This document shows, piece by piece, positions 1-5,778 of a stretch of DNA of 6,587 nucleotides; the first letter of the stretch is position 1; each line of letters starts with the position of its first letter. The notes beneath the pieces are model-generated. The model did not search any database. It was not told where the DNA came from and worked only from the letters and a program-made list of their open reading frames with translations. Where the stretch lies: positions 1 through 6,587 of the forward strand of contig CAYRWA010000069.1 of assembly GCA_964427915.1 (NCBI GenBank), read 5' to 3'. The stretch comes from JAGLCW01 sp964427915 (GTDB lineage: Bacteria; Caldisericota; Caldisericia; UBA6126). The translations under genes were made by a program, and so were the position numbers.

Positions 1-689
1 CCATGAGTTTCATAAAATTTCATGTTTTGTGGTTGCAAAGTAATGACATTTTGCAGCTTTGCGCCGTTGTCTTGTATATCTATGTCTCCTATGCGAATAA
101 CCCATTTACCACTGGGCTTTTGGGTATGGTCGATTATCTCCGACCAGAGAAGCTTTTTTCCATCATGAGAAAAATGGGCATGCAATACCCCATTTTTATC
201 GGTAACATGAGTGAGTTGATAAAATACAGAACCATCCCTGTCAGTGATCCATAAATTGTTGTTTACTCCTGCTCCAGGTCCAGTAAGTGCCATTTCTACA
301 TCATTATAGCGTGATGGAAGTCCTTGCAAATCGGGATCTACAGATTGAAAAACTATAACGTTCCCATCTGGATGCCAGGAGGGGTTTCCATTGTGTTTTT
401 GGGGGATATTCTTTGATTCATGAGTTATACCTTGCTGTGTTGAATCTCCCCATTGCATGATATGCAAATCATAATAACCATCAGTTCCTTTGGAATCATA
501 TGCAACGATATTGTCTTTTGATAAACCAAGTCGACCACCTAATGTTTCTAAAACGGTAACTGTATACGAGGAGTCATACGCTTCTACGCGAGAATCTCTA
601 TTGGTTGGGTGAACAAAATACACCAGGACCGATACAGTTAGAAAAAATACCACTGCAAAAAAAAGACTCTTTCTTTTATACTGTGACAT
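1..689 (-). CDS. PD40/TolB-like membrane-anchored protein, partial (3' end off left edge)
   Basis: The frame is open from an ATG at 689 to the left edge, giving 229 visible residues with no stop, so the C-terminus is missing. A basic N-terminus (MSQYKRK) is followed by a hydrophobic segment at about residues 9-26. This fits an uncleaved signal anchor, with the rest outside the cytoplasmic membrane. Two PD40/TolB-type beta-propeller blades are visible: GNPSWHPDGNVIVFQS (101-116) and AHFSHDGKKLLWSE (171-184). Between them is NLWITDRDGS (145-154), typical of TolB-like repeats. AAGGA lies 9 bases before the ATG and supports this start. Such propellers usually act in protein or ligand binding; no catalytic residues are visible and the specific role is unknown. 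It is divergent from the aldehyde dehydrogenase gene. The plus-strand frame over 3-254 is its shadow. Confidence 0.8.
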   Translation of the reverse strand, partial: MSQYKRKSLFFAVVFFLTVSVLVYFVHPTNRDSRVEAYDSSYTVTVLETLGGRLGLSKDNIVAYDSKGTDGYYDLHIMQWGDSTQQGITHESKNIPQKHNGNPSWHPDGNVIVFQSVDPDLQGLPSRYNDVEMALTGPGAGVNNNLWITDRDGSVFYQLTHVTDKNGVLHAHFSHDGKKLLWSEIIDHTQKPSGKWVIRIGDIDIQDNGAKLQNVITLQPQNMKFYETH

Positions 690-737
690 TTACCACCATC
701 CTTGATTTATATAATCTCAGAAAAAAAGCTCTTTCAT

Positions 738-753
738 TTCACAGAAATGTGAA
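738..753. repeat. Perfect inverted repeat, possible operator
   Basis: TTCACA and TGTGAA flank a GAAA centre. The site lies about 50 bases upstream of the start codon of the leftward TolB-like gene. It could be a regulator binding site or a short RNA hairpin with a GNRA loop. The stem is only 6 base pairs and A/T-rich, and no strong T-run follows directly, so a terminator is unlikely. Confidence 0.3.
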
Positions 754-1018
754 GCAAAAAATGTAAACCATGATGTTACTACTCAATAAAGGTTTTTACT
801 ACCTTTAGTGTTTTCAGCATAGACCTATTTTATTGTTCTTACTAGGATATAGCAACTGGATTGGTACTTTCTACGAGGATTTTTTCTTAGCACTAACAGA
901 ATTAAAACAAATGCCAACAAAAAAACAAAATATGAGCAAAGTTTAAAAAAATACGGAATAACTTGCTTCTATGGAACAAATCACCAAGGAAGGATATAGG
1001 ATTCTACATATGCGATGA

Positions 1019-1031
1019 GATCAGACTGATC
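1019..1031. repeat. Perfect 13-base palindrome, possible operator
   Basis: GATCAG and CTGATC flank a single central A. The palindrome lies 58 bases upstream of the -35 box of the aldehyde dehydrogenase promoter, a position suited to an activator or repressor site. Function is inferred only from symmetry and position. Confidence 0.3.
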
Positions 1032-1089
1032 AGTACATCAAAAGTAGCTTACAAACACCGTAAAGCACGCTAGTGGATATGTACATCGG

Positions 1090-1119
1090 TTGACACAAAC
1101 AGTCTTTAGGATGTATAGT
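1090..1119 (+). promoter_or_regulatory. Sigma70/sigmaA-type promoter of the aldehyde dehydrogenase gene
   Basis: A perfect -35 box TTGACA (1090-1095) is followed after 18 bases by TATAGT (1114-1119), which matches TATAAT at five of six positions. Transcription would start near 1126, leaving a leader of roughly 27 bases that contains the ribosome binding site at 1142-1146. A reading frame starting with TTG at 1090 would begin inside this -35 box, which argues against that longer protein. Confidence 0.7.
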
Positions 1120-1152
1120 ATTCACAGATTTGATTTCACTTGGAGGATGTGT

Positions 1153-2523
1153 ATGGATCAGGTAAAAGAATTATTCGAGATGCAAAGAGAATTTTTCCGA
1201 AGTGGTTCTACCAGATCTTTGGAGTTTAGGAAGCAGAAGCTAGAATTGCTCAAGAACGCTATAAAGTTACATGAAGCAGATATTTGTAATGCACTATCGG
1301 AAGATTTAAACAAATCTTCTTTTGAGTCCTATACAACCGAAATTGGAATGGTACTCCAAGAAATTAACTTCATGCTGTCCAATATGCACCATGCTTTTAA
1401 ACCGAAACGTGTACCTGTTTCATTGAGCCAATTTCCAGCTACTTGTAAAATTCATAAAGATCCTTATGGAAATGTTTTGATCATCTCTCCCTGGAATTAT
1501 CCCTTTCATTTGGCACTTTTGCCACTTGTTGGAGCTATTGCATGTGGAAATTGTGCTATTGTGAAACCATCTGAATATTCTCCTGCAACAACCAAGTTGA
1601 TTGAAGAATTGATTCAATCAATATATCCCTCTCATTACGTGGGAGTAGTATCTGGAGGAGTAGAAATCACCCAGACTTTGTTGGATTTATCTTTCGATAT
1701 GATTTTCTTCACTGGTAGTAGTCAAGTTGGAAGAATTGTCATGGAAAAAGCAGCAAAACATCTGACTCCTGTCATTCTAGAATTAGGCGGTAAATGTCCT
1801 TGTATTGTTGATAAAACTGCGAATATACCACTTGCGGCAAAAAGAATCGCTTGGGGGAAATGCCTGAATGCTGGACAAACTTGTGTAGCTCCAGATTATC
1901 TACTTGTAGAGAAAACTGTAAAGCATACCTTGGTCGCAGAAATCCAAAAAAACATTTCGAAATTTTTCACCGATCATCCTGAGAATCATGCTGATTATCC
2001 AAGCATCATTAGTGACAAACATTACCAGCGCATAAAGAACCTTCTCAAAACTGGAAACGTTGTTTATGGTGGGAATCAAAATGATAAAGAAAGAAAAATA
2101 AGCCCTGCTTTAGTTGATGAAGTTACATGGGAAGATCCTTTAATGCAAGAAGAAATATTCGGTCCAATATTGCCAATTCTTTCCTATGAACAACTTTCTT
2201 CTGGTGTTGCTGAACTTTCAAGAAAACCCAAACCTTTAGCGCTTTACTTGTTCACAGAATCCAACAAAAGCAAACATATCGTTTTGGAGAATCTATCTTT
2301 TGGAGGTGGATGCATCAACGATGTCATTATGCATCTTGCTTCTGACAAGCTTCCGTTTGGAGGTGTAGGTATGAGTGGGATGGGTTGTTATCATGGAAAA
2401 GCTAGTCTGGATGCATTTTCTCATTCTAAAAGTATTCTACACAAAAGCAATCTTCTAGATATCCCTTTTCGATATCCACCTTATAAAGACAAACTACGCC
2501 TTATAAAAAAGTTCTTGAAGTGA
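1153..2523 (+). CDS. NAD(P)-dependent aldehyde dehydrogenase, class 3 type
   Basis: It oxidises an aldehyde to the carboxylic acid with NAD(P)+, probably in the cytoplasm; class 3 members often prefer medium- or long-chain and aromatic aldehydes. The 456 residues are a full family length. Visible motifs are the oxyanion Asn115 in PWNYP, cofactor-binding Lys138 in VKPSE, the nucleotide loop FTGSSQVGR (186-194), general base Glu210 in LELGGK, catalytic Cys244 in GQTC, and EEIFGP (333-338). FGGVGMSGMGCYHGK (402-416) followed by FSHSKSIL is the class 3 signature. GGAGG at 1142-1146, six bases before ATG 1153, fixes the start. The 21 extra in-frame residues back to a TTG at 1090 overlap the promoter. 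It is monocistronic and converges with the next gene 20 bases away, with no clear terminator between. The exact substrate cannot be read from sequence. Confidence 0.95.
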   Translation: MDQVKELFEMQREFFRSGSTRSLEFRKQKLELLKNAIKLHEADICNALSEDLNKSSFESYTTEIGMVLQEINFMLSNMHHAFKPKRVPVSLSQFPATCKIHKDPYGNVLIISPWNYPFHLALLPLVGAIACGNCAIVKPSEYSPATTKLIEELIQSIYPSHYVGVVSGGVEITQTLLDLSFDMIFFTGSSQVGRIVMEKAAKHLTPVILELGGKCPCIVDKTANIPLAAKRIAWGKCLNAGQTCVAPDYLLVEKTVKHTLVAEIQKNISKFFTDHPENHADYPSIISDKHYQRIKNLLKTGNVVYGGNQNDKERKISPALVDEVTWEDPLMQEEIFGPILPILSYEQLSSGVAELSRKPKPLALYLFTESNKSKHIVLENLSFGGGCINDVIMHLASDKLPFGGVGMSGMGCYHGKASLDAFSHSKSILHKSNLLDIPFRYPPYKDKLRLIKKFLK

Positions 2524-2543
2524 TTTGTGAGGGCAAGTTAGTG

Positions 2544-2948
2544 TTAATACTCTAATATGCGAGGAAGATCACCAGCTTGTTTAACCCAGTCTTCAACCTG
2601 ATCTTGTGTAGGAAGATTTCGAACTAGTTTTTTTTCTTCATTGACTTCTACCATCTTCGTAAAGAGGTTTTCAGCGTTGCGTTGTTTCAATTCAGGAATT
2701 GTATCCACACCAGAAGCCTCAAGAAGTTCGGCATATTCCCCAGCAATTCCCTTAACTCTGAATAAATCTGCATGATTCGCCCATTTAAGAATGAGTTTTT
2801 CTGTGATTCCAGTTTTTTCGGCCATATCACTTCTACCCTTTTTTGATGAGCAGAGTTTTAGTAATTCTTCTACTGAATTAACGCCTACTTCATTCAGTTT
2901 CATTTCATACGTTTCGCCAATACCCTCGATCATGCTTAACTTTGACAT
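2544..2948 (-). CDS. DUF4332 helix-hairpin-helix protein
   Basis: This small 134-residue protein has two helix-hairpin-helix-like elements. The first is IEGIGETYEMKLNEVGV (7-23, then SVEELL); the second is VKGIAGEYAELLEASGV (65-81, then TIPEL). This arrangement, with a C-terminal helix around WVKQA, is that of DUF4332 proteins. The family is uncharacterised; the fold suggests nucleic-acid or protein binding, which is inference. No signal peptide or membrane segment is seen. The start at 2948 is chosen because GGAGG lies 8 bases upstream. The frame extends 29 codons further, but that extension has no comparable ribosome binding site and is not protein-like. It lies 110 bases downstream of the ATPase gene, probably with its own promoter, and is convergent with the aldehyde dehydrogenase. 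Confidence 0.85.
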   Translation of the reverse strand: MSKLSMIEGIGETYEMKLNEVGVNSVEELLKLCSSKKGRSDMAEKTGITEKLILKWANHADLFRVKGIAGEYAELLEASGVDTIPELKQRNAENLFTKMVEVNEEKKLVRNLPTQDQVEDWVKQAGDLPRILEY

Positions 2949-3030
2949 AGGACTTACCTCCATATAAGTATTGTTTACTCGTGGCATATTACACTTTCGT
3001 ACAAATGCCCAATGGTAATGCAATACTATA

Positions 3031-3058
3031 ATCATATACTTGTGTCAGATTTTTGCAA
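3031..3058 (-). promoter_or_regulatory. Candidate promoter for the DUF4332 gene
   Basis: On the minus strand TTGCAA lies 16 bases before TATGAT, which matches TATAAT at five of six positions, shortly after the stop of the ATPase gene. The leader would be about 75 bases. The -35 match is modest (four of six), and TATAGT lies close by as an alternative -10, so box assignment is uncertain. Confidence 0.35.
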
Positions 3059-4327
3059 TTAGTCCTTAAGACATCCAGCTGGAACCACAAAAACGCCGTC
3101 TTTTCTTCTGTATGCTATGCTACCACCAGACAAAACCATTAAAAACGAGGGTGCTTTCATACGATCAGTATCAATCTTTTGACTCAATGTAAGTAAATTA
3201 TTAGCAGCTAGATCAATCTCGTTTCCACCAAGTTTCACTTCTATAAGGGCATAAGAACCATTACGTAAATGGATCACTGCATCACATTCAAGACCAGATT
3301 TGTCTCGATAATGATATAGCGTACCATCAAGGGATTCAGCGTAAACCCTTAGATCTCTAATACACATTGATTCGAAAAACAAACCCATGGTATGCAGGTC
3401 ATTGATTAAATCGTTGGGACCAATTCCAAGAGAAGCTACTGCGATGGATGGATCAACAAAATGACGCTTGTTCGTCAGTCGAATCGCTGTTTTAGATCGT
3501 AGGTTAGGACTCCATGCGGGTAGTTCCTCTATCACAAAGATTCCCTTTAAAGCAGATAGATAGGAGTAGATTGTATCACTGGATAAAGCATCGGAATCGT
3601 TGGAGATCATATCAGATCGGATGTGAGAAATTTTTGCTTCGGACGAAATACTTCTAGAATATGCTCTCATCAATAATTTCACCCGCTGGGGATTTCTCTC
3701 AACTCCATCCACCATAGATATATCGGATTCTATCACAGAGTCATAATAGTCATAGGCTTGCATTAAGCTAATTTTCTCGTTCGTTTGAAGAGACTTTGGC
3801 CAGCCACCTCTGCATATAAGGTATGCCAATTGAACAATATCAATGGAGTTCATTGCAGAAATATCTTGCTCCCCTTTAAACAATTGATGTAGTGCTACGT
3901 TTCCATTGGAATCCTCTGATTCCCAAAGCGTCATAGGGCGCATGGTCATCCTAGATATTCTTCCTGTACCAGAATGAGAAGTCGACATATCAGCAGTAGG
4001 AGTGGAAGAACCTGTCAGGATAAACTGTCCAAATTCGTCTCTTTGATCAATCTCAAAACGAACAGCATCCCACAGCTGAGGAGCTAATTGCCATTCATCA
4101 AGCAAACGAGGAATTGGTCCCTTTAACAACAATCCGGGATCAATGGAAGCCATTTTTAAATACTGTTGTTTGTTGGCTGGGTCATGAAGAAACAAAATGC
4201 TTTGGGCTATTTGGGAGGCTGTAGTAGTCTTACCGCACCACTTAGCACCTTCTACCAGTACAGCGCCCTTTGCATCAAGTTTCTCTTGTAGGATTTTGTC
4301 CGCAATACGTTTTTTGTATTCTTTCAT
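3059..4327 (-). CDS. AAA ATPase with C-terminal DUF4143 (PD-(D/E)XK-like) domain
   Basis: The protein has 422 residues, full length for this family. The N-terminal ATPase has Walker A GAKWCGKT (27-34), Walker B RLLDEWQ (74-80, Asp77/Glu78) and a sensor-like strand FILTGSS (102-108), followed by HSGTGRISRM (118-127). The middle is a helical, winged-helix-like stretch. The C-terminal DUF4143 region has FFES (317-320), YRDKSGLECD (340-349) and ALIEVKLG (360-367), so Asp349, Glu363 and Lys365 match the PD-(D/E)XK nuclease pattern. Members are abundant and multicopy in anaerobes, with no settled function; defence or mobile-element roles are speculation. AAGGTG six bases before ATG 4327 supports this start; an upstream in-frame ATG at 4396 falls in the repeat array. 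No signal peptide is seen, so it is probably cytoplasmic. It has its own long structured upstream region. Confidence 0.93.
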   Translation of the reverse strand: MKEYKKRIADKILQEKLDAKGAVLVEGAKWCGKTTTASQIAQSILFLHDPANKQQYLKMASIDPGLLLKGPIPRLLDEWQLAPQLWDAVRFEIDQRDEFGQFILTGSSTPTADMSTSHSGTGRISRMTMRPMTLWESEDSNGNVALHQLFKGEQDISAMNSIDIVQLAYLICRGGWPKSLQTNEKISLMQAYDYYDSVIESDISMVDGVERNPQRVKLLMRAYSRSISSEAKISHIRSDMISNDSDALSSDTIYSYLSALKGIFVIEELPAWSPNLRSKTAIRLTNKRHFVDPSIAVASLGIGPNDLINDLHTMGLFFESMCIRDLRVYAESLDGTLYHYRDKSGLECDAVIHLRNGSYALIEVKLGGNEIDLAANNLLTLSQKIDTDRMKAPSFLMVLSGGSIAYRRKDGVFVVPAGCLKD

Positions 4328-4379
4328 AGCATTCACCTTGAGTAAATTGTATGCATTATGGGGCGAATTGCAATTGGTT

Positions 4380-4448
4380 TTCGGCAAAATGGCCAATTAT
4401 TATTCGGCACTTTGGCTAAATTTTGTTCGGTAGTTTGGCTTAACAATT
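4380..4448. repeat. Three tandem 23-base repeats, candidate operator array
   Basis: Three head-to-tail units of exactly 23 bases lie at 4380-4402, 4403-4425 and 4426-4448. Each begins TTCGGY and has TGGCY at positions 11-15. Twelve of 23 positions are identical in all three, including TTCGG and TGGC, while the tails are A/T-rich and variable. Each unit can be read as two YGGY-type half-sites 8 bases apart. The array ends about 50 bases before the ATPase start codon and is flanked by CAATTG on both sides (4371-4376 and 4444-4449). The conserved GC core with loose A/T spacers suggests protein-binding sites rather than coding repeats; which protein binds is unknown. Confidence 0.75.
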
Positions 4449-4478
4449 GCGTAATGCTGATATTTCTTCTCATTACTA

Positions 4479-4499
4479 AAGTTCTTTTTAGAAGAACTT
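4479..4499. repeat. Inverted repeat, 8-base stem
   Basis: AAGTTCTT (4479-4486) and AAGAACTT (4492-4499) form a perfect stem with a 5-base loop. On the minus strand, codons 2-4 and the stop of the minigene at 4488-4502 lie inside it. No U-run follows, so it does not look like a terminator. It may act in the ATPase leader RNA or as a DNA site. Confidence 0.4.
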
Positions 4500-4502
4500 C
4501 AT
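4488..4502 (-). CDS. Possible four-codon minigene (MKFF)
   Basis: On the minus strand AAGGAG is followed after 7 bases by ATG and the reading MKFF then TAA, with further in-frame TAG, TAA and TGA soon after. The start is good by itself and the codons lie in the 8-base-stem inverted repeat, an arrangement like a leader peptide that couples translation to RNA folding. It could equally be chance or the relic of a lost gene start. No product is implied. Confidence 0.2.
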   Translation of the reverse strand: MKFF

Positions 4503-4560
4503 GCAACCGCTCCTTTTCTACAAGTTTTAACGAGTGCAGCGGTAGACACTTTTCTTTTGC

Positions 4561-4590
4561 CCAGAGAGGAGTTAAATAGCTCCTCTCTGG
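4561..4590. repeat. Perfect 11-base-stem hairpin without U-tract
   Basis: CCAGAGAGGAG (4561-4571) and CTCCTCTCTGG (4580-4590) pair perfectly around an 8-base loop. It lies about 135 bases beyond the stop of the lipoprotein gene, on the downstream side of the RHS-lipoprotein unit, where a terminator or mRNA-stabilising hairpin would fit. On neither strand does a T-run follow the stem, so it is not a canonical intrinsic terminator. The stem also buries a GAGGAG sequence that resembles a ribosome binding site. Confidence 0.55.
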
Positions 4591-4723
4591 AATCAGAAGC
4601 ATTTACATTTTGATTCTATTGCTCTCTTATAAACTTCACCCATGTTGTTCTCTAATGAACTTGTCTAAGTGTTTAAGATCACCCAATCCTATCCTAATCG
4701 GTTAAGTTAGAGAATGATCTTTT

Positions 4724-5761
4724 TTAAGAAGGTATTTTCCATCGATAGAGACGAAAACTGTCGATCCAGTACATATACAACCCATCCTTTTGAGATTTCA
4801 AAAGAACATCTCCTTGTCTCTTGTATCCTTTATAGGGAGTTATGGTCAGGAGATTGTTGTCAAGATGATTATAAAGGTAATACGTGACACTAGTATGTGA
4901 GTTTTCTTTTAGTATTTCAGTAAGAACCCAATAACCATCTTGATATGAGCTGGTGTGAACCCATTTGTGATAAGAGTCGTCTGTCCTATCGAAAGTACTT
5001 ACTCTTTCAAATAATATTTGTTCTACATTGTTTTTATAATCAACCTTCATGATACCAGACCTGTAGGAACCTTTTGATAAATCATACGTTCTCTTTTCAC
5101 AGAAAGATATGTAGACAATTTGTTCGTTCATGTCTACATGTAATATACTCTGTATCTCGTATTGCTCATTCCGAAGCGTATACATTTTCTCCAAAGAGGA
5201 AAGATCATAAGAAGGATAGTCTATTCGATACAAACCATTCCCTTCTTCTCCCAGAATAACATAAGAATCAGTTCGAAAAATGCTTCCACAAAACAATGGA
5301 AACCGATTAGTTGAGGGCATACAATGTGTTGGACTGATCGTTGAGATCCAGTGTGCGGCAGCCATAATGAAAGAAGTTGGAGAAATCTTCCATGAAGTTT
5401 GATTATTAGACAAAAAGAGAGAAGTATGCTCCACCGTAGCAATTTGTTCTTCTGTCATTAGAGGCGCATAGAAACATCTCCGATTGTCCAAATCATACGA
5501 AACAAACTGAGGATAAGGAATATTCCCACATGTGTCCGAGATAATGATGTTCAGTTCATTCGTGTTTTGGAAAGGTTGGTAGAAATTCCCCCCTGCACTA
5601 CAGGAAGATAACTCGGGCATACCAGGAATTGCTTCGATATCTAGTAGCAATTCTGCTTCATTTAAACTGATTGAGTATACATTTGATTGCAAACCTTCAT
5701 GATCACAACCAAATTGGAAAACAAGAGATAAACAAATTATAACAAAAATAAATCGTTTCAT
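4724..5761 (-). CDS. Predicted lipoprotein downstream of RHS gene
   Basis: This is a 345-residue protein of unrecognised family. The N-terminus MKRFIFVIICLSLVFQFGC is a short signal peptide ending in a lipobox-like FQFGC, with Cys19 the predicted lipidated residue. Gln and Phe at -3 and -2 are outside the usual consensus, so lipidation is likely but not certain. The mature part is rich in aromatic beta-strands, with repeated patterns such as GLYRIDY (176-182), GIMKVDY (236-242), YYLYNHL (294-300) and FRLYRW (336-341). These suggest a beta-propeller-like fold on the cell surface or in the periplasm. GAGGTG six bases before ATG 5761 fixes the start; an ATG two codons upstream has no room for a ribosome binding site. 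It begins 17 bases after the RHS stop, so the two genes are probably cotranscribed. It may be a partner or immunity protein of the RHS protein, which is inference. Confidence 0.8.
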   Translation of the reverse strand: MKRFIFVIICLSLVFQFGCDHEGLQSNVYSISLNEAELLLDIEAIPGMPELSSCSAGGNFYQPFQNTNELNIIISDTCGNIPYPQFVSYDLDNRRCFYAPLMTEEQIATVEHTSLFLSNNQTSWKISPTSFIMAAAHWISTISPTHCMPSTNRFPLFCGSIFRTDSYVILGEEGNGLYRIDYPSYDLSSLEKMYTLRNEQYEIQSILHVDMNEQIVYISFCEKRTYDLSKGSYRSGIMKVDYKNNVEQILFERVSTFDRTDDSYHKWVHTSSYQDGYWVLTEILKENSHTSVTYYLYNHLDNNLLTITPYKGYKRQGDVLLKSQKDGLYMYWIDSFRLYRWKIPS

Positions 5762-5778
5762 GGTCATCACCTCGGTTT

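Larger units (their letters stand above)
690..1152. other. Divergent intergenic region without a convincing gene
   Basis: This stretch separates two divergently transcribed genes. It is A/T-rich and has stops in all frames apart from short open stretches. One of about 35 codons ends in TAA near 945 and lacks a ribosome binding site. It holds two perfect inverted repeats (738-753 and 1019-1031), the 8-base palindrome ATGTACAT (1079-1086) and the promoter of the rightward gene (1090-1119). No promoter of comparable quality is seen for the leftward gene. TATATA-like sequence lies near 704-712, but it is close to the ribosome binding site and has no good -35 partner. Confidence 0.6.
4328..4723. 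other. Structured intergenic region upstream of the ATPase gene
   Basis: This stretch of nearly 400 bases lies between the lipoprotein stop and the ATPase start. Open frames here (about 70-90 codons on either strand) run through the tandem repeats, have no protein-like composition and have no good ribosome binding site. From the ATPase outward it holds the 23-base tandem repeats, an inverted repeat overlapping a four-codon minigene, a perfect 11-base-stem hairpin, and a possible decayed coding fragment at 4593-4701. A weak promoter candidate for the ATPase is TTGCAA (4368-4373), 16 bases, TACAAT (4346-4351) on the minus strand. It would leave a leader of only about 12 bases and is therefore doubtful. 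Confidence 0.6.

Noticed and set aside
3..254. Plus-strand open frame of 83 codons
   Set aside because: It is antisense to the PD40/TolB-like gene, which has propeller motifs and a good start, and the plus frame has no ribosome binding site or recognisable content.
818..945. Short plus-strand open stretch in the divergent intergenic region
   Set aside because: It is about 38 codons, has no ATG near its start and no ribosome binding site, and its A-rich tail gives low-complexity residues.
1420..1617. Minus-strand open frame inside the aldehyde dehydrogenase gene
   Set aside because: It is a shadow of a clearly real gene with intact catalytic motifs.
2949..3035. 29-residue N-terminal extension of the DUF4332 protein
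   Set aside because: GGAGG lies 8 bases before the internal ATG at 2948, matching the domain start, while the upstream ATG at 3035 has no comparable site and overlaps the candidate promoter.
4380..4448. CRISPR array
   Set aside because: The units are directly adjacent with no unique spacers, the 23-base period leaves no room for repeat plus spacer, and no cas gene is nearby.
4333..4602. Minus-strand 89-codon frame and overlapping plus-strand frames (4197-4433, 4358-4579)
   Set aside because: They run through the tandem repeats, the inverted repeat or the ATPase gene, start without good ribosome binding sites and have no family-like composition.
4675..4725. Plus-strand terminator: AAGATCA/TGATCTT stem followed by six T
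   Set aside because: The stem is weak with a 33-base loop, there is no plus-strand gene upstream to terminate, and on the minus strand the U-run is missing.
5221..5442. Minus-strand frame and plus-strand frames (5074-5259, 5760-6029) within the lipoprotein and RHS genes
   Set aside because: They overlap better supported frames with a signal peptide and RHS motifs, and have no features of their own.
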